In this document: positions 38,601 through 53,600 of the stretch, in pieces
Numbering within the stretch: the first letter of the stretch is position 1
Layout of the letters: every line of letters begins with the position of its first letter
Assembly: GCA_032622095.1 (NCBI GenBank)
Contig: CP136061.1
Span: forward strand, 5,590,734 to 5,654,733
Length of the DNA stretch: 64,000 nucleotides
Direction: 5' to 3'
From: Siphonodentalium dalli
Taxonomy: Eukaryota; Mollusca; Scaphopoda; Gadilida; Siphonodentaliidae
Program-made: the position numbers and the translations under genes
The notes under the pieces: model-generated
What the model saw: the letters and a program-made list of their open reading frames with translations, nothing else
Database searches by the model: none
Told to the model about the DNA's origin: nothing

Positions 38601-41600
38601 ACGATTGGTTTACAGAGTTATCTCCCTTTTTGTGAAAAAATGGGGTTGCTGTATCTCGAAAAGTATGAGCAGCAGAGACTAAAAATTTGGACCATATGTA
38701 GAACTCAGGATTCCCTATTGAATCCATACATTATAATTTATGTCCGCGCTTTTTCTACAGAGTTGTCGCCCATGATACGCAAAATTCGATTTATTTCATA
38801 TCATGTAACCGCCTATAACATGCACGGTATCCATATTTGAGAGATTTTATGTAGTTACCCGTTATCAACTTGCTACGAAAACAAGTTTTGAACAGGGACG
38901 GCCTTATATTTTTGGGTTTTGGGTGGGGGCAAAATTTTCGCAATTTTTTTTTTCGATGATTTCAACTATTTTTACTGTCGTGTATCTATAGGGTGTACTA
39001 ATGATCCTCCTGAAAGAATTTTGTAAATCGGTTGAGAAATGTCCAAGTTACAGACCATCGAAAATTGTATTCATACATCGATTGAGGAGAAAGTGCTTGT
39101 GGACAAAACTCCTCCTAGACGACGCACGCGAACTGGATTTGGTCTATGTGAGCGTGTTATCCATAGAAAGAAGACGAAATGGTGCAATTTTGACGAAGAT
39201 CCAAAAACATTGGTCCATATTAGGGAGGGGGCAAAAATTGTCATATTTTTTTGGTCTCCGATTTGAACCAAAATTGTTGTGAAGTATCTATAAGATGTAC
39301 CGAGTGAAATTATGAGTGAATTTTGTGAATCGGTTGAAAAATGTAGAAATTGTGGCCCCTTCATTTTTTTCAAGTTTACAGAAGATGCACTATGAATTCA
39401 AATTCCTTCAACCAATCGTCAATTGTTTAGTGTCATTCGGTGGGGAATTTATAATACTTTTAAACGATTACCGACGTGCCTTATTATGTCGATGGAAGCC
39501 AGATATAATCGAAATGTATGTACTGAACAGCATTAATATAGGTCTATATAGAAGAATATCGCCACAATATCTTACTAGAACCCTACTAAATATTAAAGGG
39601 GCATCAAATGCGAACACAATGACGCAAAAATTAGCTCGATATCTCGAAGATTGGCCGAGATATGGCGACTTTTCTACACGCATCACCTAATTCCGAGGCA
39701 AGGGTGGGGGTCACACCAGAACGTTCCAACTGAACACAGAAATGTCAATAAACCATACTATCGACATACCAATCAATTCCGTGCGAATCCCTTATTATAC
39801 TTCCATATTTTAATATGGAAGTATATTGTTATTCAATTTATTATTTTTCTCCTCTATTATTATTATTCTAAGCAATTTTTCAACTCTTATATCTCCGGAA
39901 GTACAAGAGATAGGGAGCTGAAATTTCGTATGCATATAGACCTATACTATTTCTAACTAATAAGAGTATATAGGATGTTGTCCACGATTGGTTTACAGAG
40001 TTATCTCCCTTTTTGTGAAAAAATGGGGTTGCTGTATCTCGAAAAGTATGAGCAGCAGAGACTAAAAATTTGGACCATATGTAGAACTCAGGATTCCCTA
40101 TTGAATCCATACATTATAATTTATGTCCGCGCTTTTTCTACAGAGTTGTCGCCCATGATACGCAAAATTCGATTTATTTCATATCATGTAACCGCCTATA
40201 ACATGCACGGTATCCATATTTGAGAGATTTTATGTAGTTACCCGTTATCAACTTGCTACGAAAACAAGTTTTGAACAGGGACGGCCTTATATTTTTGGGT
40301 TTTGGGTGGGGGCAAAATTTTCGCAATTTTTTTTTTCGATGATTTCAACTATTTTTACTGTCGTGTATCTATAGGGTGTACTAATGATCCTCCTGAAAGA
40401 ATTTTGTAAATCGGTTGAGAAATGTCCAAGTTACAGACCATCGAAAATTGTATTCATACATCGATTGAGGAGAAAGTGCTTGTGGACAAAACTCCTCCTA
40501 GACGACGCACGCGAACTGGATTTGGTCTATGTGAGCGTGTTATCCATAGAAAGAAGACGAAATGGTGCAATTTTGACGAAGATCCAAAAACATTGGTCCA
40601 TATTAGGGAGGGGGCAAAAATTGTCATATTTTTTTGGTCTCCGATTTGAACCAAAATTGTTGTGAAGTATCTATAAGATGTACCGAGTGAAATTATGAGT
40701 GAATTTTGTGAATCGGTTGAAAAATGTAGAAATTGTGGCCCCTTCATTTTTTTCAAGTTTACAGAAGATGCACTATGAATTCAAATTCCTTCAACCAATC
40801 GTCAATTGTTTAGTGTCATTCGGTGGGGAATTTATAATACTTTTAAACGATTACCGACGTGCCTTATTATGTCGATGGAAGCCAGATATAATCGAAATGT
40901 ATGTACTGAACAGCATTAATATAGGTCTATATAGAAGAATATCGCCACAATATCTTACTAGAACCCTACTAAATATTAAAGGGGCATCAAATGCGAACAC
41001 AATGACGCAAAAATTAGCTCGATATCTCGAAGATTGGCCGAGATATGGCGACTTTTCTACACGCATCACCTAATTCCGAGGCAAGGGTGGGGGTCACACC
41101 AGAACGTTCCAACTGAACACAGAAATGTCAATAAACCATACTATCGACATACCAATCAATTCCGTGCGAATCCCTTATTATACTTCCATATTTTAATATG
41201 GAAGTATATTGTTATTCAATTTATTATTTTTCTCCTCTATTATTATTATTCTAAGCAATTTTTCAACTCTTATATCTCCGGAAGTACAAGAGATAGGGAG
41301 CTGAAATTTCGTATGCATATAGACCTATACTATTTCTAACTAATAAGAGTATATAGGATGTTGTCCACGATTGGTTTACAGAGTTATCTCCCTTTTTGTG
41401 AAAAAATGGGGTTGCTGTATCTCGAAAAGTATGAGCAGCAGAGACTAAAAATTTGGACCATATGTAGAACTCAGGATTCCCTATTGAATCCATACATTAT
41501 AATTTATGTCCGCGCTTTTTCTACAGAGTTGTCGCCCATGATACGCAAAATTCGATTTATTTCATATCATGTAACCGCCTATAACATGCACGGTATCCAT

Positions 41601-44600
41601 ATTTGAGAGATTTTATGTAGTTACCCGTTATCAACTTGCTACGAAAACAAGTTTTGAACAGGGACGGCCTTATATTTTTGGGTTTTGGGTGGGGGCAAAA
41701 TTTTCGCAATTTTTTTTTTCGATGATTTCAACTATTTTTACTGTCGTGTATCTATAGGGTGTACTAATGATCCTCCTGAAAGAATTTTGTAAATCGGTTG
41801 AGAAATGTCCAAGTTACAGACCATCGAAAATTGTATTCATACATCGATTGAGGAGAAAGTGCTTGTGGACAAAACTCCTCCTAGACGACGCACGCGAACT
41901 GGATTTGGTCTATGTGAGCGTGTTATCCATAGAAAGAAGACGAAATGGTGCAATTTTGACGAAGATCCAAAAACATTGGTCCATATTAGGGAGGGGGCAA
42001 AAATTGTCATATTTTTTTGGTCTCCGATTTGAACCAAAATTGTTGTGAAGTATCTATAAGATGTACCGAGTGAAATTATGAGTGAATTTTGTGAATCGGT
42101 TGAAAAATGTAGAAATTGTGGCCCCTTCATTTTTTTCAAGTTTACAGAAGATGCACTATGAATTCAAATTCCTTCAACCAATCGTCAATTGTTTAGTGTC
42201 ATTCGGTGGGGAATTTATAATACTTTTAAACGATTACCGACGTGCCTTATTATGTCGATGGAAGCCAGATATAATCGAAATGTATGTACTGAACAGCATT
42301 AATATAGGTCTATATAGAAGAATATCGCCACAATATCTTACTAGAACCCTACTAAATATTAAAGGGGCATCAAATGCGAACACAATGACGCAAAAATTAG
42401 CTCGATATCTCGAAGATTGGCCGAGATATGGCGACTTTTCTACACGCATCACCTAATTCCGAGGCAAGGGTGGGGGTCACACCAGAACGTTCCAACTGAA
42501 CACAGAAATGTCAATAAACCATACTATCGACATACCAATCAATTCCGTGCGAATCCCTTATTATACTTCCATATTTTAATATGGAAGTATATTGTTATTC
42601 AATTTATTATTTTTCTCCTCTATTATTATTATTCTAAGCAATTTTTCAACTCTTATATCTCCGGAAGTACAAGAGATAGGGAGCTGAAATTTCGTATGCA
42701 TATAGACCTATACTATTTCTAACTAATAAGAGTATATAGGATGTTGTCCACGATTGGTTTACAGAGTTATCTCCCTTTTTGTGAAAAAATGGGGTTGCTG
42801 TATCTCGAAAAGTATGAGCAGCAGAGACTAAAAATTTGGACCATATGTAGAACTCAGGATTCCCTATTGAATCCATACATTATAATTTATGTCCGCGCTT
42901 TTTCTACAGAGTTGTCGCCCATGATACGCAAAATTCGATTTATTTCATATCATGTAACCGCCTATAACATGCACGGTATCCATATTTGAGAGATTTTATG
43001 TAGTTACCCGTTATCAACTTGCTACGAAAACAAGTTTTGAACAGGGACGGCCTTATATTTTTGGGTTTTGGGTGGGGGCAAAATTTTCGCAATTTTTTTT
43101 TTCGATGATTTCAACTATTTTTACTGTCGTGTATCTATAGGGTGTACTAATGATCCTCCTGAAAGAATTTTGTAAATCGGTTGAGAAATGTCCAAGTTAC
43201 AGACCATCGAAAATTGTATTCATACATCGATTGAGGAGAAAGTGCTTGTGGACAAAACTCCTCCTAGACGACGCACGCGAACTGGATTTGGTCTATGTGA
43301 GCGTGTTATCCATAGAAAGAAGACGAAATGGTGCAATTTTGACGAAGATCCAAAAACATTGGTCCATATTAGGGAGGGGGCAAAAATTGTCATATTTTTT
43401 TGGTCTCCGATTTGAACCAAAATTGTTGTGAAGTATCTATAAGATGTACCGAGTGAAATTATGAGTGAATTTTGTGAATCGGTTGAAAAATGTAGAAATT
43501 GTGGCCCCTTCATTTTTTTCAAGTTTACAGAAGATGCACTATGAATTCAAATTCCTTCAACCAATCGTCAATTGTTTAGTGTCATTCGGTGGGGAATTTA
43601 TAATACTTTTAAACGATTACCGACGTGCCTTATTATGTCGATGGAAGCCAGATATAATCGAAATGTATGTACTGAACAGCATTAATATAGGTCTATATAG
43701 AAGAATATCGCCACAATATCTTACTAGAACCCTACTAAATATTAAAGGGGCATCAAATGCGAACACAATGACGCAAAAATTAGCTCGATATCTCGAAGAT
43801 TGGCCGAGATATGGCGACTTTTCTACACGCATCACCTAATTCCGAGGCAAGGGTGGGGGTCACACCAGAACGTTCCAACTGAACACAGAAATGTCAATAA
43901 ACCATACTATCGACATACCAATCAATTCCGTGCGAATCCCTTATTATACTTCCATATTTTAATATGGAAGTATATTGTTATTCAATTTATTATTTTTCTC
44001 CTCTATTATTATTATTCTAAGCAATTTTTCAACTCTTATATCTCCGGAAGTACAAGAGATAGGGAGCTGAAATTTCGTATGCATATAGACCTATACTATT
44101 TCTAACTAATAAGAGTATATAGGATGTTGTCCACGATTGGTTTACAGAGTTATCTCCCTTTTTGTGAAAAAATGGGGTTGCTGTATCTCGAAAAGTATGA
44201 GCAGCAGAGACTAAAAATTTGGACCATATGTAGAACTCAGGATTCCCTATTGAATCCATACATTATAATTTATGTCCGCGCTTTTTCTACAGAGTTGTCG
44301 CCCATGATACGCAAAATTCGATTTATTTCATATCATGTAACCGCCTATAACATGCACGGTATCCATATTTGAGAGATTTTATGTAGTTACCCGTTATCAA
44401 CTTGCTACGAAAACAAGTTTTGAACAGGGACGGCCTTATATTTTTGGGTTTTGGGTGGGGGCAAAATTTTCGCAATTTTTTTTTTCGATGATTTCAACTA
44501 TTTTTACTGTCGTGTATCTATAGGGTGTACTAATGATCCTCCTGAAAGAATTTTGTAAATCGGTTGAGAAATGTCCAAGTTACAGACCATCGAAAATTGT

Positions 44601-47600
44601 ATTCATACATCGATTGAGGAGAAAGTGCTTGTGGACAAAACTCCTCCTAGACGACGCACGCGAACTGGATTTGGTCTATGTGAGCGTGTTATCCATAGAA
44701 AGAAGACGAAATGGTGCAATTTTGACGAAGATCCAAAAACATTGGTCCATATTAGGGAGGGGGCAAAAATTGTCATATTTTTTTGGTCTCCGATTTGAAC
44801 CAAAATTGTTGTGAAGTATCTATAAGATGTACCGAGTGAAATTATGAGTGAATTTTGTGAATCGGTTGAAAAATGTAGAAATTGTGGCCCCTTCATTTTT
44901 TTCAAGTTTACAGAAGATGCACTATGAATTCAAATTCCTTCAACCAATCGTCAATTGTTTAGTGTCATTCGGTGGGGAATTTATAATACTTTTAAACGAT
45001 TACCGACGTGCCTTATTATGTCGATGGAAGCCAGATATAATCGAAATGTATGTACTGAACAGCATTAATATAGGTCTATATAGAAGAATATCGCCACAAT
45101 ATCTTACTAGAACCCTACTAAATATTAAAGGGGCATCAAATGCGAACACAATGACGCAAAAATTAGCTCGATATCTCGAAGATTGGCCGAGATATGGCGA
45201 CTTTTCTACACGCATCACCTAATTCCGAGGCAAGGGTGGGGGTCACACCAGAACGTTCCAACTGAACACAGAAATGTCAATAAACCATACTATCGACATA
45301 CCAATCAATTCCGTGCGAATCCCTTATTATACTTCCATATTTTAATATGGAAGTATATTGTTATTCAATTTATTATTTTTCTCCTCTATTATTATTATTC
45401 TAAGCAATTTTTCAACTCTTATATCTCCGGAAGTACAAGAGATAGGGAGCTGAAATTTCGTATGCATATAGACCTATACTATTTCTAACTAATAAGAGTA
45501 TATAGGATGTTGTCCACGATTGGTTTACAGAGTTATCTCCCTTTTTGTGAAAAAATGGGGTTGCTGTATCTCGAAAAGTATGAGCAGCAGAGACTAAAAA
45601 TTTGGACCATATGTAGAACTCAGGATTCCCTATTGAATCCATACATTATAATTTATGTCCGCGCTTTTTCTACAGAGTTGTCGCCCATGATACGCAAAAT
45701 TCGATTTATTTCATATCATGTAACCGCCTATAACATGCACGGTATCCATATTTGAGAGATTTTATGTAGTTACCCGTTATCAACTTGCTACGAAAACAAG
45801 TTTTGAACAGGGACGGCCTTATATTTTTGGGTTTTGGGTGGGGGCAAAATTTTCGCAATTTTTTTTTTCGATGATTTCAACTATTTTTACTGTCGTGTAT
45901 CTATAGGGTGTACTAATGATCCTCCTGAAAGAATTTTGTAAATCGGTTGAGAAATGTCCAAGTTACAGACCATCGAAAATTGTATTCATACATCGATTGA
46001 GGAGAAAGTGCTTGTGGACAAAACTCCTCCTAGACGACGCACGCGAACTGGATTTGGTCTATGTGAGCGTGTTATCCATAGAAAGAAGACGAAATGGTGC
46101 AATTTTGACGAAGATCCAAAAACATTGGTCCATATTAGGGAGGGGGCAAAAATTGTCATATTTTTTTGGTCTCCGATTTGAACCAAAATTGTTGTGAAGT
46201 ATCTATAAGATGTACCGAGTGAAATTATGAGTGAATTTTGTGAATCGGTTGAAAAATGTAGAAATTGTGGCCCCTTCATTTTTTTCAAGTTTACAGAAGA
46301 TGCACTATGAATTCAAATTCCTTCAACCAATCGTCAATTGTTTAGTGTCATTCGGTGGGGAATTTATAATACTTTTAAACGATTACCGACGTGCCTTATT
46401 ATGTCGATGGAAGCCAGATATAATCGAAATGTATGTACTGAACAGCATTAATATAGGTCTATATAGAAGAATATCGCCACAATATCTTACTAGAACCCTA
46501 CTAAATATTAAAGGGGCATCAAATGCGAACACAATGACGCAAAAATTAGCTCGATATCTCGAAGATTGGCCGAGATATGGCGACTTTTCTACACGCATCA
46601 CCTAATTCCGAGGCAAGGGTGGGGGTCACACCAGAACGTTCCAACTGAACACAGAAATGTCAATAAACCATACTATCGACATACCAATCAATTCCGTGCG
46701 AATCCCTTATTATACTTCCATATTTTAATATGGAAGTATATTGTTATTCAATTTATTATTTTTCTCCTCTATTATTATTATTCTAAGCAATTTTTCAACT
46801 CTTATATCTCCGGAAGTACAAGAGATAGGGAGCTGAAATTTCGTATGCATATAGACCTATACTATTTCTAACTAATAAGAGTATATAGGATGTTGTCCAC
46901 GATTGGTTTACAGAGTTATCTCCCTTTTTGTGAAAAAATGGGGTTGCTGTATCTCGAAAAGTATGAGCAGCAGAGACTAAAAATTTGGACCATATGTAGA
47001 ACTCAGGATTCCCTATTGAATCCATACATTATAATTTATGTCCGCGCTTTTTCTACAGAGTTGTCGCCCATGATACGCAAAATTCGATTTATTTCATATC
47101 ATGTAACCGCCTATAACATGCACGGTATCCATATTTGAGAGATTTTATGTAGTTACCCGTTATCAACTTGCTACGAAAACAAGTTTTGAACAGGGACGGC
47201 CTTATATTTTTGGGTTTTGGGTGGGGGCAAAATTTTCGCAATTTTTTTTTTCGATGATTTCAACTATTTTTACTGTCGTGTATCTATAGGGTGTACTAAT
47301 GATCCTCCTGAAAGAATTTTGTAAATCGGTTGAGAAATGTCCAAGTTACAGACCATCGAAAATTGTATTCATACATCGATTGAGGAGAAAGTGCTTGTGG
47401 ACAAAACTCCTCCTAGACGACGCACGCGAACTGGATTTGGTCTATGTGAGCGTGTTATCCATAGAAAGAAGACGAAATGGTGCAATTTTGACGAAGATCC
47501 AAAAACATTGGTCCATATTAGGGAGGGGGCAAAAATTGTCATATTTTTTTGGTCTCCGATTTGAACCAAAATTGTTGTGAAGTATCTATAAGATGTACCG

Positions 47601-50600
47601 AGTGAAATTATGAGTGAATTTTGTGAATCGGTTGAAAAATGTAGAAATTGTGGCCCCTTCATTTTTTTCAAGTTTACAGAAGATGCACTATGAATTCAAA
47701 TTCCTTCAACCAATCGTCAATTGTTTAGTGTCATTCGGTGGGGAATTTATAATACTTTTAAACGATTACCGACGTGCCTTATTATGTCGATGGAAGCCAG
47801 ATATAATCGAAATGTATGTACTGAACAGCATTAATATAGGTCTATATAGAAGAATATCGCCACAATATCTTACTAGAACCCTACTAAATATTAAAGGGGC
47901 ATCAAATGCGAACACAATGACGCAAAAATTAGCTCGATATCTCGAAGATTGGCCGAGATATGGCGACTTTTCTACACGCATCACCTAATTCCGAGGCAAG
48001 GGTGGGGGTCACACCAGAACGTTCCAACTGAACACAGAAATGTCAATAAACCATACTATCGACATACCAATCAATTCCGTGCGAATCCCTTATTATACTT
48101 CCATATTTTAATATGGAAGTATATTGTTATTCAATTTATTATTTTTCTCCTCTATTATTATTATTCTAAGCAATTTTTCAACTCTTATATCTCCGGAAGT
48201 ACAAGAGATAGGGAGCTGAAATTTCGTATGCATATAGACCTATACTATTTCTAACTAATAAGAGTATATAGGATGTTGTCCACGATTGGTTTACAGAGTT
48301 ATCTCCCTTTTTGTGAAAAAATGGGGTTGCTGTATCTCGAAAAGTATGAGCAGCAGAGACTAAAAATTTGGACCATATGTAGAACTCAGGATTCCCTATT
48401 GAATCCATACATTATAATTTATGTCCGCGCTTTTTCTACAGAGTTGTCGCCCATGATACGCAAAATTCGATTTATTTCATATCATGTAACCGCCTATAAC
48501 ATGCACGGTATCCATATTTGAGAGATTTTATGTAGTTACCCGTTATCAACTTGCTACGAAAACAAGTTTTGAACAGGGACGGCCTTATATTTTTGGGTTT
48601 TGGGTGGGGGCAAAATTTTCGCAATTTTTTTTTTCGATGATTTCAACTATTTTTACTGTCGTGTATCTATAGGGTGTACTAATGATCCTCCTGAAAGAAT
48701 TTTGTAAATCGGTTGAGAAATGTCCAAGTTACAGACCATCGAAAATTGTATTCATACATCGATTGAGGAGAAAGTGCTTGTGGACAAAACTCCTCCTAGA
48801 CGACGCACGCGAACTGGATTTGGTCTATGTGAGCGTGTTATCCATAGAAAGAAGACGAAATGGTGCAATTTTGACGAAGATCCAAAAACATTGGTCCATA
48901 TTAGGGAGGGGGCAAAAATTGTCATATTTTTTTGGTCTCCGATTTGAACCAAAATTGTTGTGAAGTATCTATAAGATGTACCGAGTGAAATTATGAGTGA
49001 ATTTTGTGAATCGGTTGAAAAATGTAGAAATTGTGGCCCCTTCATTTTTTTCAAGTTTACAGAAGATGCACTATGAATTCAAATTCCTTCAACCAATCGT
49101 CAATTGTTTAGTGTCATTCGGTGGGGAATTTATAATACTTTTAAACGATTACCGACGTGCCTTATTATGTCGATGGAAGCCAGATATAATCGAAATGTAT
49201 GTACTGAACAGCATTAATATAGGTCTATATAGAAGAATATCGCCACAATATCTTACTAGAACCCTACTAAATATTAAAGGGGCATCAAATGCGAACACAA
49301 TGACGCAAAAATTAGCTCGATATCTCGAAGATTGGCCGAGATATGGCGACTTTTCTACACGCATCACCTAATTCCGAGGCAAGGGTGGGGGTCACACCAG
49401 AACGTTCCAACTGAACACAGAAATGTCAATAAACCATACTATCGACATACCAATCAATTCCGTGCGAATCCCTTATTATACTTCCATATTTTAATATGGA
49501 AGTATATTGTTATTCAATTTATTATTTTTCTCCTCTATTATTATTATTCTAAGCAATTTTTCAACTCTTATATCTCCGGAAGTACAAGAGATAGGGAGCT
49601 GAAATTTCGTATGCATATAGACCTATACTATTTCTAACTAATAAGAGTATATAGGATGTTGTCCACGATTGGTTTACAGAGTTATCTCCCTTTTTGTGAA
49701 AAAATGGGGTTGCTGTATCTCGAAAAGTATGAGCAGCAGAGACTAAAAATTTGGACCATATGTAGAACTCAGGATTCCCTATTGAATCCATACATTATAA
49801 TTTATGTCCGCGCTTTTTCTACAGAGTTGTCGCCCATGATACGCAAAATTCGATTTATTTCATATCATGTAACCGCCTATAACATGCACGGTATCCATAT
49901 TTGAGAGATTTTATGTAGTTACCCGTTATCAACTTGCTACGAAAACAAGTTTTGAACAGGGACGGCCTTATATTTTTGGGTTTTGGGTGGGGGCAAAATT
50001 TTCGCAATTTTTTTTTTCGATGATTTCAACTATTTTTACTGTCGTGTATCTATAGGGTGTACTAATGATCCTCCTGAAAGAATTTTGTAAATCGGTTGAG
50101 AAATGTCCAAGTTACAGACCATCGAAAATTGTATTCATACATCGATTGAGGAGAAAGTGCTTGTGGACAAAACTCCTCCTAGACGACGCACGCGAACTGG
50201 ATTTGGTCTATGTGAGCGTGTTATCCATAGAAAGAAGACGAAATGGTGCAATTTTGACGAAGATCCAAAAACATTGGTCCATATTAGGGAGGGGGCAAAA
50301 ATTGTCATATTTTTTTGGTCTCCGATTTGAACCAAAATTGTTGTGAAGTATCTATAAGATGTACCGAGTGAAATTATGAGTGAATTTTGTGAATCGGTTG
50401 AAAAATGTAGAAATTGTGGCCCCTTCATTTTTTTCAAGTTTACAGAAGATGCACTATGAATTCAAATTCCTTCAACCAATCGTCAATTGTTTAGTGTCAT
50501 TCGGTGGGGAATTTATAATACTTTTAAACGATTACCGACGTGCCTTATTATGTCGATGGAAGCCAGATATAATCGAAATGTATGTACTGAACAGCATTAA

Positions 50601-53600
50601 TATAGGTCTATATAGAAGAATATCGCCACAATATCTTACTAGAACCCTACTAAATATTAAAGGGGCATCAAATGCGAACACAATGACGCAAAAATTAGCT
50701 CGATATCTCGAAGATTGGCCGAGATATGGCGACTTTTCTACACGCATCACCTAATTCCGAGGCAAGGGTGGGGGTCACACCAGAACGTTCCAACTGAACA
50801 CAGAAATGTCAATAAACCATACTATCGACATACCAATCAATTCCGTGCGAATCCCTTATTATACTTCCATATTTTAATATGGAAGTATATTGTTATTCAA
50901 TTTATTATTTTTCTCCTCTATTATTATTATTCTAAGCAATTTTTCAACTCTTATATCTCCGGAAGTACAAGAGATAGGGAGCTGAAATTTCGTATGCATA
51001 TAGACCTATACTATTTCTAACTAATAAGAGTATATAGGATGTTGTCCACGATTGGTTTACAGAGTTATCTCCCTTTTTGTGAAAAAATGGGGTTGCTGTA
51101 TCTCGAAAAGTATGAGCAGCAGAGACTAAAAATTTGGACCATATGTAGAACTCAGGATTCCCTATTGAATCCATACATTATAATTTATGTCCGCGCTTTT
51201 TCTACAGAGTTGTCGCCCATGATACGCAAAATTCGATTTATTTCATATCATGTAACCGCCTATAACATGCACGGTATCCATATTTGAGAGATTTTATGTA
51301 GTTACCCGTTATCAACTTGCTACGAAAACAAGTTTTGAACAGGGACGGCCTTATATTTTTGGGTTTTGGGTGGGGGCAAAATTTTCGCAATTTTTTTTTT
51401 CGATGATTTCAACTATTTTTACTGTCGTGTATCTATAGGGTGTACTAATGATCCTCCTGAAAGAATTTTGTAAATCGGTTGAGAAATGTCCAAGTTACAG
51501 ACCATCGAAAATTGTATTCATACATCGATTGAGGAGAAAGTGCTTGTGGACAAAACTCCTCCTAGACGACGCACGCGAACTGGATTTGGTCTATGTGAGC
51601 GTGTTATCCATAGAAAGAAGACGAAATGGTGCAATTTTGACGAAGATCCAAAAACATTGGTCCATATTAGGGAGGGGGCAAAAATTGTCATATTTTTTTG
51701 GTCTCCGATTTGAACCAAAATTGTTGTGAAGTATCTATAAGATGTACCGAGTGAAATTATGAGTGAATTTTGTGAATCGGTTGAAAAATGTAGAAATTGT
51801 GGCCCCTTCATTTTTTTCAAGTTTACAGAAGATGCACTATGAATTCAAATTCCTTCAACCAATCGTCAATTGTTTAGTGTCATTCGGTGGGGAATTTATA
51901 ATACTTTTAAACGATTACCGACGTGCCTTATTATGTCGATGGAAGCCAGATATAATCGAAATGTATGTACTGAACAGCATTAATATAGGTCTATATAGAA
52001 GAATATCGCCACAATATCTTACTAGAACCCTACTAAATATTAAAGGGGCATCAAATGCGAACACAATGACGCAAAAATTAGCTCGATATCTCGAAGATTG
52101 GCCGAGATATGGCGACTTTTCTACACGCATCACCTAATTCCGAGGCAAGGGTGGGGGTCACACCAGAACGTTCCAACTGAACACAGAAATGTCAATAAAC
52201 CATACTATCGACATACCAATCAATTCCGTGCGAATCCCTTATTATACTTCCATATTTTAATATGGAAGTATATTGTTATTCAATTTATTATTTTTCTCCT
52301 CTATTATTATTATTCTAAGCAATTTTTCAACTCTTATATCTCCGGAAGTACAAGAGATAGGGAGCTGAAATTTCGTATGCATATAGACCTATACTATTTC
52401 TAACTAATAAGAGTATATAGGATGTTGTCCACGATTGGTTTACAGAGTTATCTCCCTTTTTGTGAAAAAATGGGGTTGCTGTATCTCGAAAAGTATGAGC
52501 AGCAGAGACTAAAAATTTGGACCATATGTAGAACTCAGGATTCCCTATTGAATCCATACATTATAATTTATGTCCGCGCTTTTTCTACAGAGTTGTCGCC
52601 CATGATACGCAAAATTCGATTTATTTCATATCATGTAACCGCCTATAACATGCACGGTATCCATATTTGAGAGATTTTATGTAGTTACCCGTTATCAACT
52701 TGCTACGAAAACAAGTTTTGAACAGGGACGGCCTTATATTTTTGGGTTTTGGGTGGGGGCAAAATTTTCGCAATTTTTTTTTTCGATGATTTCAACTATT
52801 TTTACTGTCGTGTATCTATAGGGTGTACTAATGATCCTCCTGAAAGAATTTTGTAAATCGGTTGAGAAATGTCCAAGTTACAGACCATCGAAAATTGTAT
52901 TCATACATCGATTGAGGAGAAAGTGCTTGTGGACAAAACTCCTCCTAGACGACGCACGCGAACTGGATTTGGTCTATGTGAGCGTGTTATCCATAGAAAG
53001 AAGACGAAATGGTGCAATTTTGACGAAGATCCAAAAACATTGGTCCATATTAGGGAGGGGGCAAAAATTGTCATATTTTTTTGGTCTCCGATTTGAACCA
53101 AAATTGTTGTGAAGTATCTATAAGATGTACCGAGTGAAATTATGAGTGAATTTTGTGAATCGGTTGAAAAATGTAGAAATTGTGGCCCCTTCATTTTTTT
53201 CAAGTTTACAGAAGATGCACTATGAATTCAAATTCCTTCAACCAATCGTCAATTGTTTAGTGTCATTCGGTGGGGAATTTATAATACTTTTAAACGATTA
53301 CCGACGTGCCTTATTATGTCGATGGAAGCCAGATATAATCGAAATGTATGTACTGAACAGCATTAATATAGGTCTATATAGAAGAATATCGCCACAATAT
53401 CTTACTAGAACCCTACTAAATATTAAAGGGGCATCAAATGCGAACACAATGACGCAAAAATTAGCTCGATATCTCGAAGATTGGCCGAGATATGGCGACT
53501 TTTCTACACGCATCACCTAATTCCGAGGCAAGGGTGGGGGTCACACCAGAACGTTCCAACTGAACACAGAAATGTCAATAAACCATACTATCGACATACC